64,000 bases of DNA from CAWGMT01 sp963823675 (lineage in GTDB: Bacteria > Planctomycetota > Planctomycetia > Isosphaerales > Isosphaeraceae): NCBI GenBank assembly GCA_963823675.1, contig CAWGMT010000016.1, positions 310,001-374,000 of the forward strand, given 5' to 3'. The stretch's first letter is position 1. Each line of letters begins with the position of its first letter. The notes beneath the pieces are model-generated. The model made no database searches and was not told where the DNA came from. It was given only the letters and a program-made list of their open reading frames with translations. Below, piece after piece: positions 41,644 through 51,300 of the stretch. The translations under genes and the position numbers were made by a program.

Positions 41644-42969
41644 ATGAATAAGCGACTTTTGATCGTCATGATCATGGGCGTCACTGCAGCCTCGGCCATG
41701 GGCGTCGTGCTAGAGCGCGCAGCACGCGGTGATGGGCCGGCGGCGGGTGCGATCAGCTTGTTCAATGGCAAGGATTTCACCGGGTGGCACGGGCAGAAGA
41801 CCACGGACCCCCGCAGTTTCGAGGCACTCAGCCCCGACGAAAAAGCCAAATCGCTCGCTCTGGGCGCCGAGGACCTCGCGAAGCACTGGCGGGTTGAGAA
41901 CGGCGAAATCATCAACGACGGCCAGGGAGCCTATCTGACTTCTGATAAGGACTATGGCGACATCGAGCTCTCGATTGACTTCAAGATTGGCCCCAAAGGG
42001 GATAGCGGCGTTTATCTCCGCGGGACGCCCCAGATCCAGATCTGGGACTTCACCGAGCCGAGCTATGCCCGGATGGGAGCCGACAAGGGCTCGGGGGGTT
42101 TGTGGAACAACACAGCGGGCGCGCCTGGCAAGGATCCTCTCACACGAGCCGACCGGCCAATCAATGAGTGGAATACGTTCCGGATCATCCAGGTTGGCGA
42201 GAGGACGACCGTCTACCTCAACGACAAGCTGGTCGTTGATCACGCGCGGCTCGAGAATTACTGGAACCGCAAGCTGCCGCTTCCAGCCAAAGGCCCGATC
42301 CAGCTCCAGACCCACGACCATGAAATCCACTGGCGGAACATCACGGTTCGTGAGATCCCCGCTGACCTGGCAAATCGAATTCTGGCCGAGCACGGCGCTG
42401 CGGGCTTCCGGCCGATCTTCAACGGCCAGAACCTGGCCGACTGGGCCGGGCCGGTCGAGAACTACGAAGTCACCAACGGCATTCTCCGGTGCAAGCCGCA
42501 CCGAGGGGGCACAATTTATTCCAACGCGGAGCTGACCGACTTCATGGCCCGGGTCGAGTTCAAACTCCCGCCCGGTGGAAACAACGGCCTGGCGATTCGC
42601 TACCCCGGCCATGGCGATACGGCTTACGTCGGCATGTGCGAGCTCCAGATTCTCGACGACGGTGCCCGGCAATACGGCCGGCTCGACCCGCGGCAAGCCC
42701 ATGGCTCGGCTTACGGCATGGTCCCCGCCCACAAGGGCTACTTGAGACCGGTCGGTCAGTGGAATTTCGAGGAAGTCACCGTCAAGGGCTCGAAGATCAA
42801 GGTCGAGCTCAATGGCACGGTCATCCTCGACACCGACTTGAGCCAGGTCAAGGAGTTCATGGCGAATTCTTCGCACCCCGGTAAGGACCGCAGCGCGGGC
42901 TATTTTGGTCTGGCGGGCCACAGCGACCCGGTGGAGTTTCATAGCTTGTCAGTCAAAGTGCTGGAGTAA
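41644..42969 (+). CDS. Secreted protein with two DUF1080 (3-keto-disaccharide hydrolase) domains
   Basis: 441 residues from ATG 41644, preceded by GAGGAG. Signal peptide KRLLIVMIMGVTAASAMG. Two concanavalin-like DUF1080 domains follow in tandem: residues ~37-240, with ISLFNGKDFTGWHG, GDIELSIDFKIGPKGDSGVY, LRGTPQIQIWD and WNTFRIIQVGERTTVYLN; and ~255-440, with FRPIFNGQNLADWAG, FMARVEFKLPPGGNNGLAIR, YVGMCELQILDD and WNFEEVTVKGSKIKVELNG. Characterised members cleave 3-keto-glycosides formed by Gfo/Idh-type dehydrogenases. The adjacent divergent oxidoreductase makes this assignment attractive here, although activity cannot be judged from sequence alone. Confidence 0.9.
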   Translation: MNKRLLIVMIMGVTAASAMGVVLERAARGDGPAAGAISLFNGKDFTGWHGQKTTDPRSFEALSPDEKAKSLALGAEDLAKHWRVENGEIINDGQGAYLTSDKDYGDIELSIDFKIGPKGDSGVYLRGTPQIQIWDFTEPSYARMGADKGSGGLWNNTAGAPGKDPLTRADRPINEWNTFRIIQVGERTTVYLNDKLVVDHARLENYWNRKLPLPAKGPIQLQTHDHEIHWRNITVREIPADLANRILAEHGAAGFRPIFNGQNLADWAGPVENYEVTNGILRCKPHRGGTIYSNAELTDFMARVEFKLPPGGNNGLAIRYPGHGDTAYVGMCELQILDDGARQYGRLDPRQAHGSAYGMVPAHKGYLRPVGQWNFEEVTVKGSKIKVELNGTVILDTDLSQVKEFMANSSHPGKDRSAGYFGLAGHSDPVEFHSLSVKVLE

Positions 42970-43111
42970 TGCCAATTCATGACGGCCCGATCGAAGGTAG
43001 TCAGGTAGCTTTCTCGGCGGCATCGTGCTGCCGGACGCTTGTTGGCAGTGCGGAGCCATAAAAGGCGTCGGTCAGGTTCAAACTGGTCGAGGGGTAAGGA
43101 AGCAGGCCGCC

Positions 43112-43591
43112 GTGCTTGAGCGAGTCTACATCGAGACCACCTTTGTCAGCTACTTGACGGCACGGCCCAGCCGCGACGTCGTGATCGCTGGCCACCAGCA
43201 GGTCACCCACGAATGGTGGGACACTCGACGGGGAAGCTACGAGCTTTGCGTCTCGCAGTTGGTCGTGCAGGAGGCAGCAGCCGGCGATCCTCAAGCCGCT
43301 CAAGAGCGGCTTGAAGTGTTGCAGCCGATGACTTTCTTGGAAACGACGGCGTGGGCCTTGGCCCTGGCGAAAGCGTTGATTCAGGCGGGTGCATTGCCTG
43401 CGAAGGCAGCAGACGACGCGTTGCACATTGCGATCGCTGCCACGCAAGGAGTACCCTATCTATTGACATGGAATTGCCGGCATCTGGCGAATGCGACGAT
43501 GCGGCCACTGATCGAATACGTTTGCGTCAGTAATGGACTCAAGGCCCCGATCATCTGCACGCCCGAGGAACTCGTGGAGATCAAACCATGA
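43112..43591 (+). CDS. PIN-domain (VapC-like) toxin
   Basis: 159 residues if started at GTG 43112 (MLERVYIETTFVSYLTARPSRD), the usual family N-terminus; the open frame reaches back to 43025 with no domain content. PIN-domain acidic residues are visible: Glu in YIETT, Glu in SQLVVQEAAAGD, and the central DDALHIAIAA followed by the terminal YLLTWNCRHLANA. VapC-type PIN proteins are Mg-dependent ribonucleases inhibited by a partner antitoxin. The following small gene overlaps by four bases (ATGA), so translation is coupled. The toxin-first order is the reverse of vapBC. Confidence 0.8.
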   Translation: MLERVYIETTFVSYLTARPSRDVVIAGHQQVTHEWWDTRRGSYELCVSQLVVQEAAAGDPQAAQERLEVLQPMTFLETTAWALALAKALIQAGALPAKAADDALHIAIAATQGVPYLLTWNCRHLANATMRPLIEYVCVSNGLKAPIICTPEELVEIKP

Positions 43592-43797
43592 ACGATCCCA
43601 TTGTCGACGAGGTCCGGCGAGTGCGCGACGCGCACGCTGCCCGATTCAATTACGATTTAGACGCGATCTTTCGAGACATCAAAGAGCAAGAAAAGAAGAG
43701 CGGGCGCAAGTTGGTTTCGTTCACTCCGCCTAGAGTTGAGCCGAACCAGGCCGTGCGGCCGGCTGAGGCCGCCATTCCAGCTTCTCAGGGTTCGTAG
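43588..43797 (+). CDS. Small protein coupled to PIN toxin, candidate antitoxin
   Basis: 69 residues; ATG overlaps the PIN stop as ATGA. Begins MNDPIVDEVRRVRDAHAARF, then NYDLDAIFRDIKEQEKKSGRK, and ends in a Pro/Ala-rich tail. I recall similar short proteins next to PIN genes in cyanobacteria and planctomycetes, apparently without a DNA-binding domain of the VapB type. The helical, charged body could bind the toxin. Role as an antitoxin is inferred from position only. Confidence 0.7.
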   Translation: MNDPIVDEVRRVRDAHAARFNYDLDAIFRDIKEQEKKSGRKLVSFTPPRVEPNQAVRPAEAAIPASQGS

Positions 43798-43818
43798 TCG
43801 CTCGGGGCGGTCCCGACG

Positions 43819-43849
43819 GCTGAGCTCGTGCGAAGAACCTCAGCTCAGC
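43819..43849. terminator. Hairpin between convergent genes
   Basis: GCTGAGCT (43819-43826) and AGCTCAGC (43842-43849) form a perfect 8-bp stem with a 15-base loop, between the stops of the PIN-associated small gene and the DUF1501 gene. No T-run follows, so efficiency as an intrinsic terminator is uncertain. Confidence 0.45.
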
Positions 43850-43918
43850 AACCGTTCTCCAGGACCATTGAGGTTTACGTCTACCACGTCCGCTCGCGGA
43901 ATACCGGGCTAACGAGTG

Positions 43919-45392
43919 TCACGCAAACAGCGGCGTTACCGCGTCGGCCTTGACCAGTTCGCGCGGTTGATTCAGGTGATTGTAGACGATCGTGGCCGGG
44001 TCGAGGCCGAAGCTGTGATAAATCGACGCCAGTAGCTCGCCCGGGTGAACCGGGTCCGAAAGCGGAGCGGAACCCGTCTTGTCGGACTGGCCGTGAACAT
44101 GTCCGCGGCGAACGCCCGCGCCCGCGATGACGGCCGTGTAGCAGTAGGGCCAGTGGTCACGGCCATCGGCGCTATTTCCATTGCCGGAAGTGCTGACCCC
44201 CTTCTGGGGACTGCGCCCGAACTCACCGACTGCCACGACCAGCGTCTCCTTCAGCAGTCCGCGCTGATCCAGGTCGATGAGAAGACCCGACAGCCCCTGG
44301 TCGAGCATGGGACCGGAACGGTCGCGCATCCGGTTGGTCAGGTCGACGTGGTGGTCCCAGGAATGGTTATCGGAATTTGCCACCTTGGGCCAGATGACCT
44401 CGACAACCTTGGTGCCGGCCTCGACCAAGCGGCGGGCCAGCAAGCAGCTTTGCCCGAACGTGTTACGGCCATAAAGGTCGCGGGTCTGGGGCGACTCGGC
44501 CTGAAGGTTGAAGGCCTCGCGGGCTTTGCCCGAGACGATGAGACTCAAGGCCTGGTCGTAGTATTCATTGAGCTTGAGATCGGCGACGGCCTGGTCGATC
44601 TCGCGCATTCCCGCGTTCGAGCGCGTCACGCAGCCTGGCGCGGCGCTTGAGCCGGAGGGCAAAGACCTCGGGCCGGAGCTGGAGATCGTCGATCTTGATC
44701 CGGTCCATCTTTTTCATGTCCATATCGTCGCCGTCGGGGAAGAGCGTGTAGGGATCGTACGCCTTGCCCAGAAAGCCGGCGGAGCCTCCCTTCCCGACCA
44801 CGTTGCTCTCCTGTAAGGGCCGTGGCAGCATCACGAACGGCAGCATCGGCACGTTCTGCGGTCTGAGCCGGATGATCTGCGAGCCAAAGTTGGGAAAATC
44901 TTTCGGGCTGGGCGGCTCGAGCTGACCCGAGGGGCTGACCTTATCGGTCGTGTACCCCGTCATCATCTGGTAGATCGCCGCCGTGTGGTTGAATAGCCCG
45001 TTGGGTGTGTAGCTCATTGCCCGGATGAACGTGAACTTGTCGGTGATCTGAGCCAGCCTGGGCAGGACTTCCATCACGCGAATGCCGGGGACCTTGGTTG
45101 CGATCGGTTTGAATACACTTCGAACGTTATCAGGCACGTTTTCCTTGGGGTCCCACAGATCGAGGTGGCTCGGCCCTCCCTGCAAATAAACCATGATGAT
45201 GCTCTTCGCCTTGCCCCAGCCCGGGCTGCGGCTGCTCTCGCCGGCTCTGGCCGAAGCCGCTTGAAGCTCGAGCATCGAAGCCAAGCTCAGCCCGAGCAAT
45301 CCCGAGCCGCCAACTCGAAGAATGTCCCGCCGAGTTACTCCAAGTTGTGGATCGCACAAGTCTTTCCCAGCCTGCCCGGGCACGATGATCAT
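43919..45392 (-). CDS. DUF1501 protein without a cytochrome partner (one frame break)
   Basis: 490 residues after correction. Start ATG 45392, eight bases after AAGGAG; a GTG at 45401 lies inside that site. Tat-type signal TRRDILRVGGSGLLGLSLAS. Motifs: IIMVYLQGGPSHLDLWDPKE, FNHTAAIYQMMTGY, RDLYGRNTFGQSCLLARRLV, SDNHSWDHHVDLTNRM, VVAVGEFGRSPQKG, DGRDHWPYCYTAVIAGAG and GELLASIYHSFGLDP. The frame changes near 44615, where removing one base joins RLRDALE to AGMREIDQAV. Unlike the other two DUF1501 genes it has no adjacent cytochrome/DUF1549 gene: the neighbours are a PIN module and a divergent lactonase gene. It may partner a protein encoded elsewhere. Confidence 0.87.
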
Positions 45393-45648
45393 CGGAATCA
45401 CTCCTTGTGTCCCACCGAGTGCGTTGCCAGCTCGACACAGACGTTACGCATGTCAAACAAATATTGTATCGTGCGGAACCCGATTTGTCTCACTGAAAAT
45501 GTTCGTTATTTTTCGGGCGAGGCGGGCGGCCTCGTGGTAGAAGCGGGCGATGATGGTTGCTTGCCCGTTGCTTTGTGGTGTGATAAGGTCGGAACGCGCT
45601 TCGGCATCACGAGCCGGCTGATGGATCATCGAGTCAGGGAGTCCAACG

Positions 45649-46875
45649 ATGAGCGCGCCTCACATCGAAACCCAGCAAGCGGCGAGTTCGTTATTCTGGG
45701 CGGTTTGGCTGGCATTTTTCGCGCTGGTTGGTCTGCCGGGTGTCGCCCGAGCTCAGGCAGCTTCCGCCGGCGACGCCCAACCGGCGGTATTCTGGCTCTA
45801 CGCTGGCACCTATACAAACGATTCGAGCGAGGGAAGCAAGGGAATTTATCTCCTGGAGCTGGATCTACGCACGGGTGCTTTGAGCGCTCCTCGACTCGCC
45901 GCCAGGGCGACCAACCCATCGTTTCTGGCAATTCACCCCAGCCAAAAATTCTTGTACTCGGTAAACGAATTGAGCGCCTTTGAGGGCCGGGAGGGGGGAG
46001 GGATCACGGCGTTCGCCATCGACCAGACGCACGGAGCCTTGACGCCGCTCAATCATCAGTTGACGGTAGGATCAGGTCCTTGCCACCTGATTGTGGACCG
46101 GTTGGGGAAGAACGTGCTGGTTGCCAACTACGGTAGCGGCAGCGTGGTCTGTCTGCCGATCGACGCCGATGGCCGGCTGGGGCCGGAAACCTCGTTCATC
46201 CAGCATCGCGGCTCGGGTGCCGACCCAGAGCGACAGCAAAGCCCCCACGCGCACTCGATCAACCTCGATGCCGAGGGCCGCTTTGCCGTCGCGGCCGATC
46301 TCGGGCTGGACAAGGTTTTGATCTATCGCTTCGATGCGGCCCGAGGAACGCTCACGCCCAACGAGCCGGCTTTCGTCAAGGTCGCGCCGGGGTCTGGTCC
46401 GAGACATTTTGCATTCCATCCCGGCGGACGGTTCGGCTATGTCATCAACGAGATGGCCAACACGGTCATCGCGTTTGCTTACGACGCCAAGAAAGGATCG
46501 CTGACGGAGATCCAGACGATTTCGACGCTGCCCGACGACTTCAAGGGGAAAAGTTACACGGCCGAAGTGCAGGTCCACCCGTCGGGCAAGTTTCTTTACG
46601 GGTCGAATCGGGGGCACGACAGCATCGCGATTTTCGCGGTCGAGCCCAGCACGGGCAAGCTGAGCGCGGCTGGTTTCGAACCGACGGGAGGCAAGAACCC
46701 CCGGAATTTTGCCATCGATCCCACCGGAGCATTCTTACTGGCGGAGAATCAGGATTCCAATACAATCGTCGTGTTCCGGATCGATCCCCAGACTGGCGGC
46801 TTGCAGCCGACGGGCCAAACCGTGCGTCTGCCCAAGGCGGTGTGTATCAAGATGATTCCCAAACCCCACGGTTGA
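45649..46875 (+). CDS. Secreted lactonase-family seven-bladed propeller (6-phosphogluconolactonase-like)
   Basis: 408 residues from ATG 45649, with CAGGGAG upstream. A hydrophobic segment (WAVWLAFFALVGLPGVARA) indicates export. The body matches the Pgl-type lactonase family (PF10282): WLYAGTYTNDSSEGSKGIYL, repeated blades such as NPSFLAIHPSQKFLYSVNE, GPRHFAFHPGGRFGYVINE and AEVQVHPSGKFLYGSNRG, and the closing NPRNFAIDPTGAFLLAENQD. E. coli Pgl hydrolyses 6-phosphogluconolactone, but an exported form more likely handles unphosphorylated lactones, such as those made by exported sugar oxidoreductases. It is divergent from the DUF1501 gene, with an AT-richer 256-base promoter region between. Confidence 0.9.
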   Translation: MSAPHIETQQAASSLFWAVWLAFFALVGLPGVARAQAASAGDAQPAVFWLYAGTYTNDSSEGSKGIYLLELDLRTGALSAPRLAARATNPSFLAIHPSQKFLYSVNELSAFEGREGGGITAFAIDQTHGALTPLNHQLTVGSGPCHLIVDRLGKNVLVANYGSGSVVCLPIDADGRLGPETSFIQHRGSGADPERQQSPHAHSINLDAEGRFAVAADLGLDKVLIYRFDAARGTLTPNEPAFVKVAPGSGPRHFAFHPGGRFGYVINEMANTVIAFAYDAKKGSLTEIQTISTLPDDFKGKSYTAEVQVHPSGKFLYGSNRGHDSIAIFAVEPSTGKLSAAGFEPTGGKNPRNFAIDPTGAFLLAENQDSNTIVVFRIDPQTGGLQPTGQTVRLPKAVCIKMIPKPHG

Positions 46876-46887
46876 CGGCAAGCGACG

Positions 46888-47718
46888 ATGAGCTACGCCG
46901 CGTCATTCTCCGACGCACCAGGCCCCGGCCTCGAGCGCCAGGCCAAGCTGTTTGCACTCGCCTACCCGGCCGAAGAGGTCGAGCGGCGGGCAAGTAGAAT
47001 CTACGACGCAGTGTTGAGCGATTCTCCCCAGATCAAGCAGGGCAACTTCACCGTCATCGGCACCGACGACCTGTCGCGGCTCTTCGGCTGGTACGATCAG
47101 GAGTTCTTCCGGGGCCGGTTGGGGGAGATGCTGCTCGAAGACGGCGTTTACCCCATCGATTTCCGCTTGTCACGCCGCTTGGTCAGCGCCGCCGGCCAGA
47201 CGATTCGCCAGGTGCGCCAGCTCCGCCGTAACGGCTGCCCGGTCACCAAGGTCGAGTACGAAATCACGATCTCCACGACTCTGCTCTATAACACGTTCCA
47301 GAGCGTGGATCGCACCGTGACCGTGGGCGGTCTCGTCTGCCGCGACCGGCTTGAGGCGCTGCAACGCATCTTCGAGCACGAGCTGCTGCACCTGGCCGAG
47401 TTTCTCGGCTGGGGCCGCTCGAATTGCCGGGCCATGAATTACCACGCTCTCTCCCGGCGCATCTTCGCCCACGAGGGAGCCTTCCACGATCTGATCACTC
47501 CTCGCGAGACGGCTCGTGCCGCCTTCGATATCCACGTCGGCGACCGCGTCAGCTTCGAGCTCGACGGCAGGCGCTACCTGGGCATCGTCAACCGCATCAC
47601 CCGTCGCGCGACCGTGCTGGTCGAAGACCCCCGCGGCCAGCTTTTCACGGACGGCAGGTGCTATCGAAGGTTCTATGTGCCCTTGCCCTTGTTGCGGAAG
47701 GAAGCCTCCAGGGATTGA
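46888..47718 (+). CDS. SprT-like zinc metalloprotease-family protein
   Basis: 276 residues from ATG 46888, thirteen bases after the lactonase stop, so probably the same transcript. The zinc motif is LQRIFEHELLHLAEFLGWGR (HExxH as HELLH), with further His candidates in NYHALSRRIFAHEGAFHDLI. Earlier the sequence LFGWYDQEFFRGRLGEML is typical of the SprT/Spartan core that opens 'LF..YD..FF.G.L'. The C-terminal ~60 residues (HVGDRVSFELDGRRYLGIVN) form a small beta-barrel-like domain. SprT relatives cleave DNA-bound proteins, but bacterial roles are unproven. No Cys4 zinc ribbon is visible. Confidence 0.8.
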   Translation: MSYAASFSDAPGPGLERQAKLFALAYPAEEVERRASRIYDAVLSDSPQIKQGNFTVIGTDDLSRLFGWYDQEFFRGRLGEMLLEDGVYPIDFRLSRRLVSAAGQTIRQVRQLRRNGCPVTKVEYEITISTTLLYNTFQSVDRTVTVGGLVCRDRLEALQRIFEHELLHLAEFLGWGRSNCRAMNYHALSRRIFAHEGAFHDLITPRETARAAFDIHVGDRVSFELDGRRYLGIVNRITRRATVLVEDPRGQLFTDGRCYRRFYVPLPLLRKEASRD

Positions 47719-47848
47719 TCGAGAAGGCATGGCGGGCTCTTGTCAACTCTCTCGATCCAAGCGATCATAGCGGACCGTAATCGGGCACGGCGATGAGCCA
47801 GAAACCCGAGGCGGTGATCGAGCCACCTTTCAAATTCGAGGAAACCTG

Positions 47849-48295
47849 ATGTTCACGACACCCAGGACGCTCTTTCGTGCCGGCCTTCTGGCCTTCTTGA
47901 TGGCGATGACGGTTCCACTCGTGGCAGCGGGTACCAATACCGCGGCTGATCCACAACTGGCCCACATGGTCTATTTCAAGCTCAACGACAATTCCGGCGC
48001 GAGTAAGGCCAAGCTGGTTGCCGCTTGCAAAGCGTTCCTGTCCGGCCATGCGGGAACTGTGTCCTTCGCCACGGGCACGCTCGCCGGTGACTTGAATCGT
48101 GAGGTCAACGATCGCGATTTCGATGTGTCGCTGCACCTTGTGTTCGTCAACAAGGAAGCGCACGACAAGTACCAGCAACACCCGCGGCACCTGAAATTCA
48201 TCGAGGACAACAAGGAAAACTGGGCGAAGGTTCGAGTCTTCGACTCCTATCTCTCGCCGGCACTTGGCGGCACGAGTTCGGATCGCACCGACTGA
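47849..48295 (+). CDS. Secreted Dabb (stress-responsive A/B barrel) domain protein
   Basis: 148 residues from ATG 47849, preceded by GAGGAAA. Signal peptide FRAGLLAFLMAMTVPLVAAG. The mature part starts with the Dabb signature LAHMVYFKLNDNSGASKAKL, then FDVSLHLVFVNKEAHDKYQQ and HPRHLKFIEDNKENW, matching the dimeric alpha/beta barrel. Dabb domains occur in stress-related and polyketide-cyclase proteins; in planctomycetes secreted copies are common and uncharacterised. It is convergent with the tricorn protease gene, whose stop is only 14 bases away. Confidence 0.88.
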   Translation: MFTTPRTLFRAGLLAFLMAMTVPLVAAGTNTAADPQLAHMVYFKLNDNSGASKAKLVAACKAFLSGHAGTVSFATGTLAGDLNREVNDRDFDVSLHLVFVNKEAHDKYQQHPRHLKFIEDNKENWAKVRVFDSYLSPALGGTSSDRTD

Positions 48296-48309
48296 TTGTC
48301 CGCCGTAAG

Positions 48310-51300
48310 TTAATGACCGGCCCCGGCCGTGCCAGGACTGACGTGTGGTCCAGAGCGGACGCGCACCGGGAATGGAGGCCGATCCGGAGCGGGAGGGGCC
48401 GGGTTTTTTGCCAATTCGCCGAGCACCACTTCGATCGCTCGGTCAAGCTGCGGATCTTTGCCCCTGGCAACGGCTGCGGGGTCCTGCTCGACCTCGATAT
48501 CGGGGGGCACGCCCACGTTTTCGACCACCCAACCCTGCTCGGTGAAGATGGCCAGGTCGGGCGCGGTCACGCGTCCTCCGTCCATCAAGACAGGAAAACC
48601 GAGGATTCCGACCAGTCCGCCCCAGGTTCGTTTGCCGACGAGCTTTCCCAGACCGAATTTGTGGAACATCCACGGCAGGAGGTCGCCGCCCGATCCGGCT
48701 GTCTCGTCGATGAGCATGACCTTGGGACCGAAGATGGCGGCGCTCGGAGTACGGATCGGCTCGCCGTGGCGGGTTGCCCAGTAGCTCACGAGCGGCTTGC
48801 GCAGCATCTCGATGTAATAGTCGGCGACCTGTCCTCCGCCGTTGAATCGCTCATCGACGATGATGGCTTCTTTATCTCCCTGAGGAAAGAAATACCGCTT
48901 GAAGTACGCATGGCCCATCTCGGCGGTGTTGGGAACATAGACGTACGCAACGCGGCCGCCGGTCCGCTCGTGCACCTTGCGTAGATTGCCTTCGACCCAG
49001 GCCCGGTTGCGCAGACCGCTCTCGTCGGCAATCGGCTCTACCGTGATCGCGCGGGCGCCGGTGCCATCGGCTTTCGGGCCGACCTTGAGCTCAACTCGCT
49101 TGCCCGCCGTGCCCTCGAAGAAGCGGTAAACGTCGTTGTCGGTCTTGATCTCTCTGCCGTCCACTTCCAGGAGGAACTCACCGGGCTGGACGTTGACGCC
49201 CGGCGCCATCAAGGGGGCCCGCAGGGCAGGGTCCCAGTACGCGCCCCCGTAAATGGTCTTGAAGCGGTACCGGCCGTCGGCGACGTCGAAGTCGGCGCCC
49301 AGGAGACCGACGGGAATCGGCTTGGGTTCGTAAAGCCGTTCGCCGCCGAGAGTGAAGCTGTGGCCCACCGACAGTTCGCTGAGCATCATGCGGATCACCC
49401 GGTCAAGATCGCCGCGGCTCGAAAGATGAGGAAGGAATTCCTCATATTTTTTTCGGACCGCGTTCCAGTCGGCCCCATGCATGTTGGGCGCATAGAAGTA
49501 ATCGCGATTGATCCGCCAAGCTTCGCCCAGGATCTGCGCCCACTCGCGCCGCGGGTTAACATCGACGGTGATGCTGTCCAGCTTGAGAGCCCCGTCTCCC
49601 TTGGTGAATTTTCCCGCGTCGACGACTCCCAGCGCAACCGCGCCCGAGGAAGGCCCTCCCAGGCCGGGCTCTCCGGCCGGACCGCCGGCACGGTAGAGAA
49701 TCTTCTTGTGATCGGCCGAAATCTTGAACTTGTCGATCCCGTCAGACAGAGTCTCTTCCTCGCGGGTCTTGAGGTCGAACCGCTTGAGAGCTCCCTTACC
49801 CCGACTGACCGGCCGCCGTCCCGCCGATACGCCCGAACGACGGATAAAATAGAGCTGACCTGAGGCGCCAGCGGTCAGGTTTTCCAGATGCCCCGGTTCA
49901 ACCGGCAAGGCCACGACACGGGCGCCGATTCCTGGAATATCGATGACGACGGGGGTTTTCGGCTTGGTCTTGTCTTCCTTGCCACCGCCATCTTGCTGCG
50001 AGTCCTTGCCGTCACTCTTCTTTTGATCAGGGGAACCGAGGGGCTTCTCGGCGGCCGGCGTCGATTCTTCGTCGCTTTCCTTCAACAGGGGATTGGGCGT
50101 TGCGCGCGAGAGAGTGACGAGATAAATCGAGGCCGTCGCCTGCATGTCGGCGTTGGATTGGTCGAACCAGTTTTTGACCGGTCCGGCGTCGGTCGAGGCC
50201 AGGAAGAAGAGATACTTTCCGCTGGCGTCGAAGACCGGCTCGGCGACCTCGACTAAGCCATCCGTCAGTGGGTGCGACTCGCCGCGCGCGAGGTCAAACA
50301 GCCGGATCGCTTGAAACGCGGCGCGGTTCGTCACCGTATAAGCGAGCCATTTTGAGTCTGGAGACCACGAATAGCTCATGGTATTGATCGGACCGTAGAT
50401 CGGTTCCGACGCAATTCGCTTGACGGCTCCGCTGCCCAGGTCGATCCAGTAGAGCGTCCGTCCGTTATCGATGAACGCGATCTTCTGGCTGTCAGGCGAC
50501 CAGACCGGCCGTTCGTAGAATCCCGATCCTCTGAGCGCGTAGGTCCGGCCTTCACCCTTGCCGTCCTGCGGCCTGACGACCACGGCATATTCACCCGAAG
50601 CATCGGAGAAGTAGGCGATCGACTTGCCGTCCGGCGACCAGGCGGGCGACCGCTCGTGCACGCCGGGCGTGCGGCTCAGGTCGCGCGGGTCGCCTTTCTT
50701 GGCCGGCACCGTCACGATCTCGCCACGGAATTCGAGCACAACCCGCTTGCCGCTGGGCGAAATGTCCATATCGCGGACGTGCTTGGCCCCGCTTGCATGG
50801 CGGGGTCGCGTCTCCGCCAGGTCGGCCGCCACGCCGATCTTGAGCCTGGTCAACTTGCTGAGAGCAGGATCATAGCGATGAATCCAGCCCGCTTGCTCGT
50901 AGATCACCATCCCCGCGCCGGCTGAGGCACTGGCAATCGGAAACGAGTCGTGGTCCGTGCAGCGAGCTACCTTCCTTGAGTTCCGATCGTAGGAATACAA
51001 ATTGAATTCGCCGTCGCGGTCCGACAGAAAATAAAGCGTCTCGCCGATCCACATGGGGTCCGTGTCGTTGCATCCACTGGCCGGCTTGGGGATTTCTTCG
51101 TGAGAGAGGTCGTCGAGCTTGAGGATCCAGATCCGCGAGGCGGTACCGCCCCGATAGTGTTTCCACTGCCGCCAGGATTCGGCCAGGGGCGTATAGGCCA
51201 GGTATTTCCCATCGGCCGTGATGGCCCCCTGGTCGGCGGTGGGAACAGGCAGTGCCCTGGCGGCGCCTCCCTGGATGCCGATCGTGAAGAATTGCGCGTG

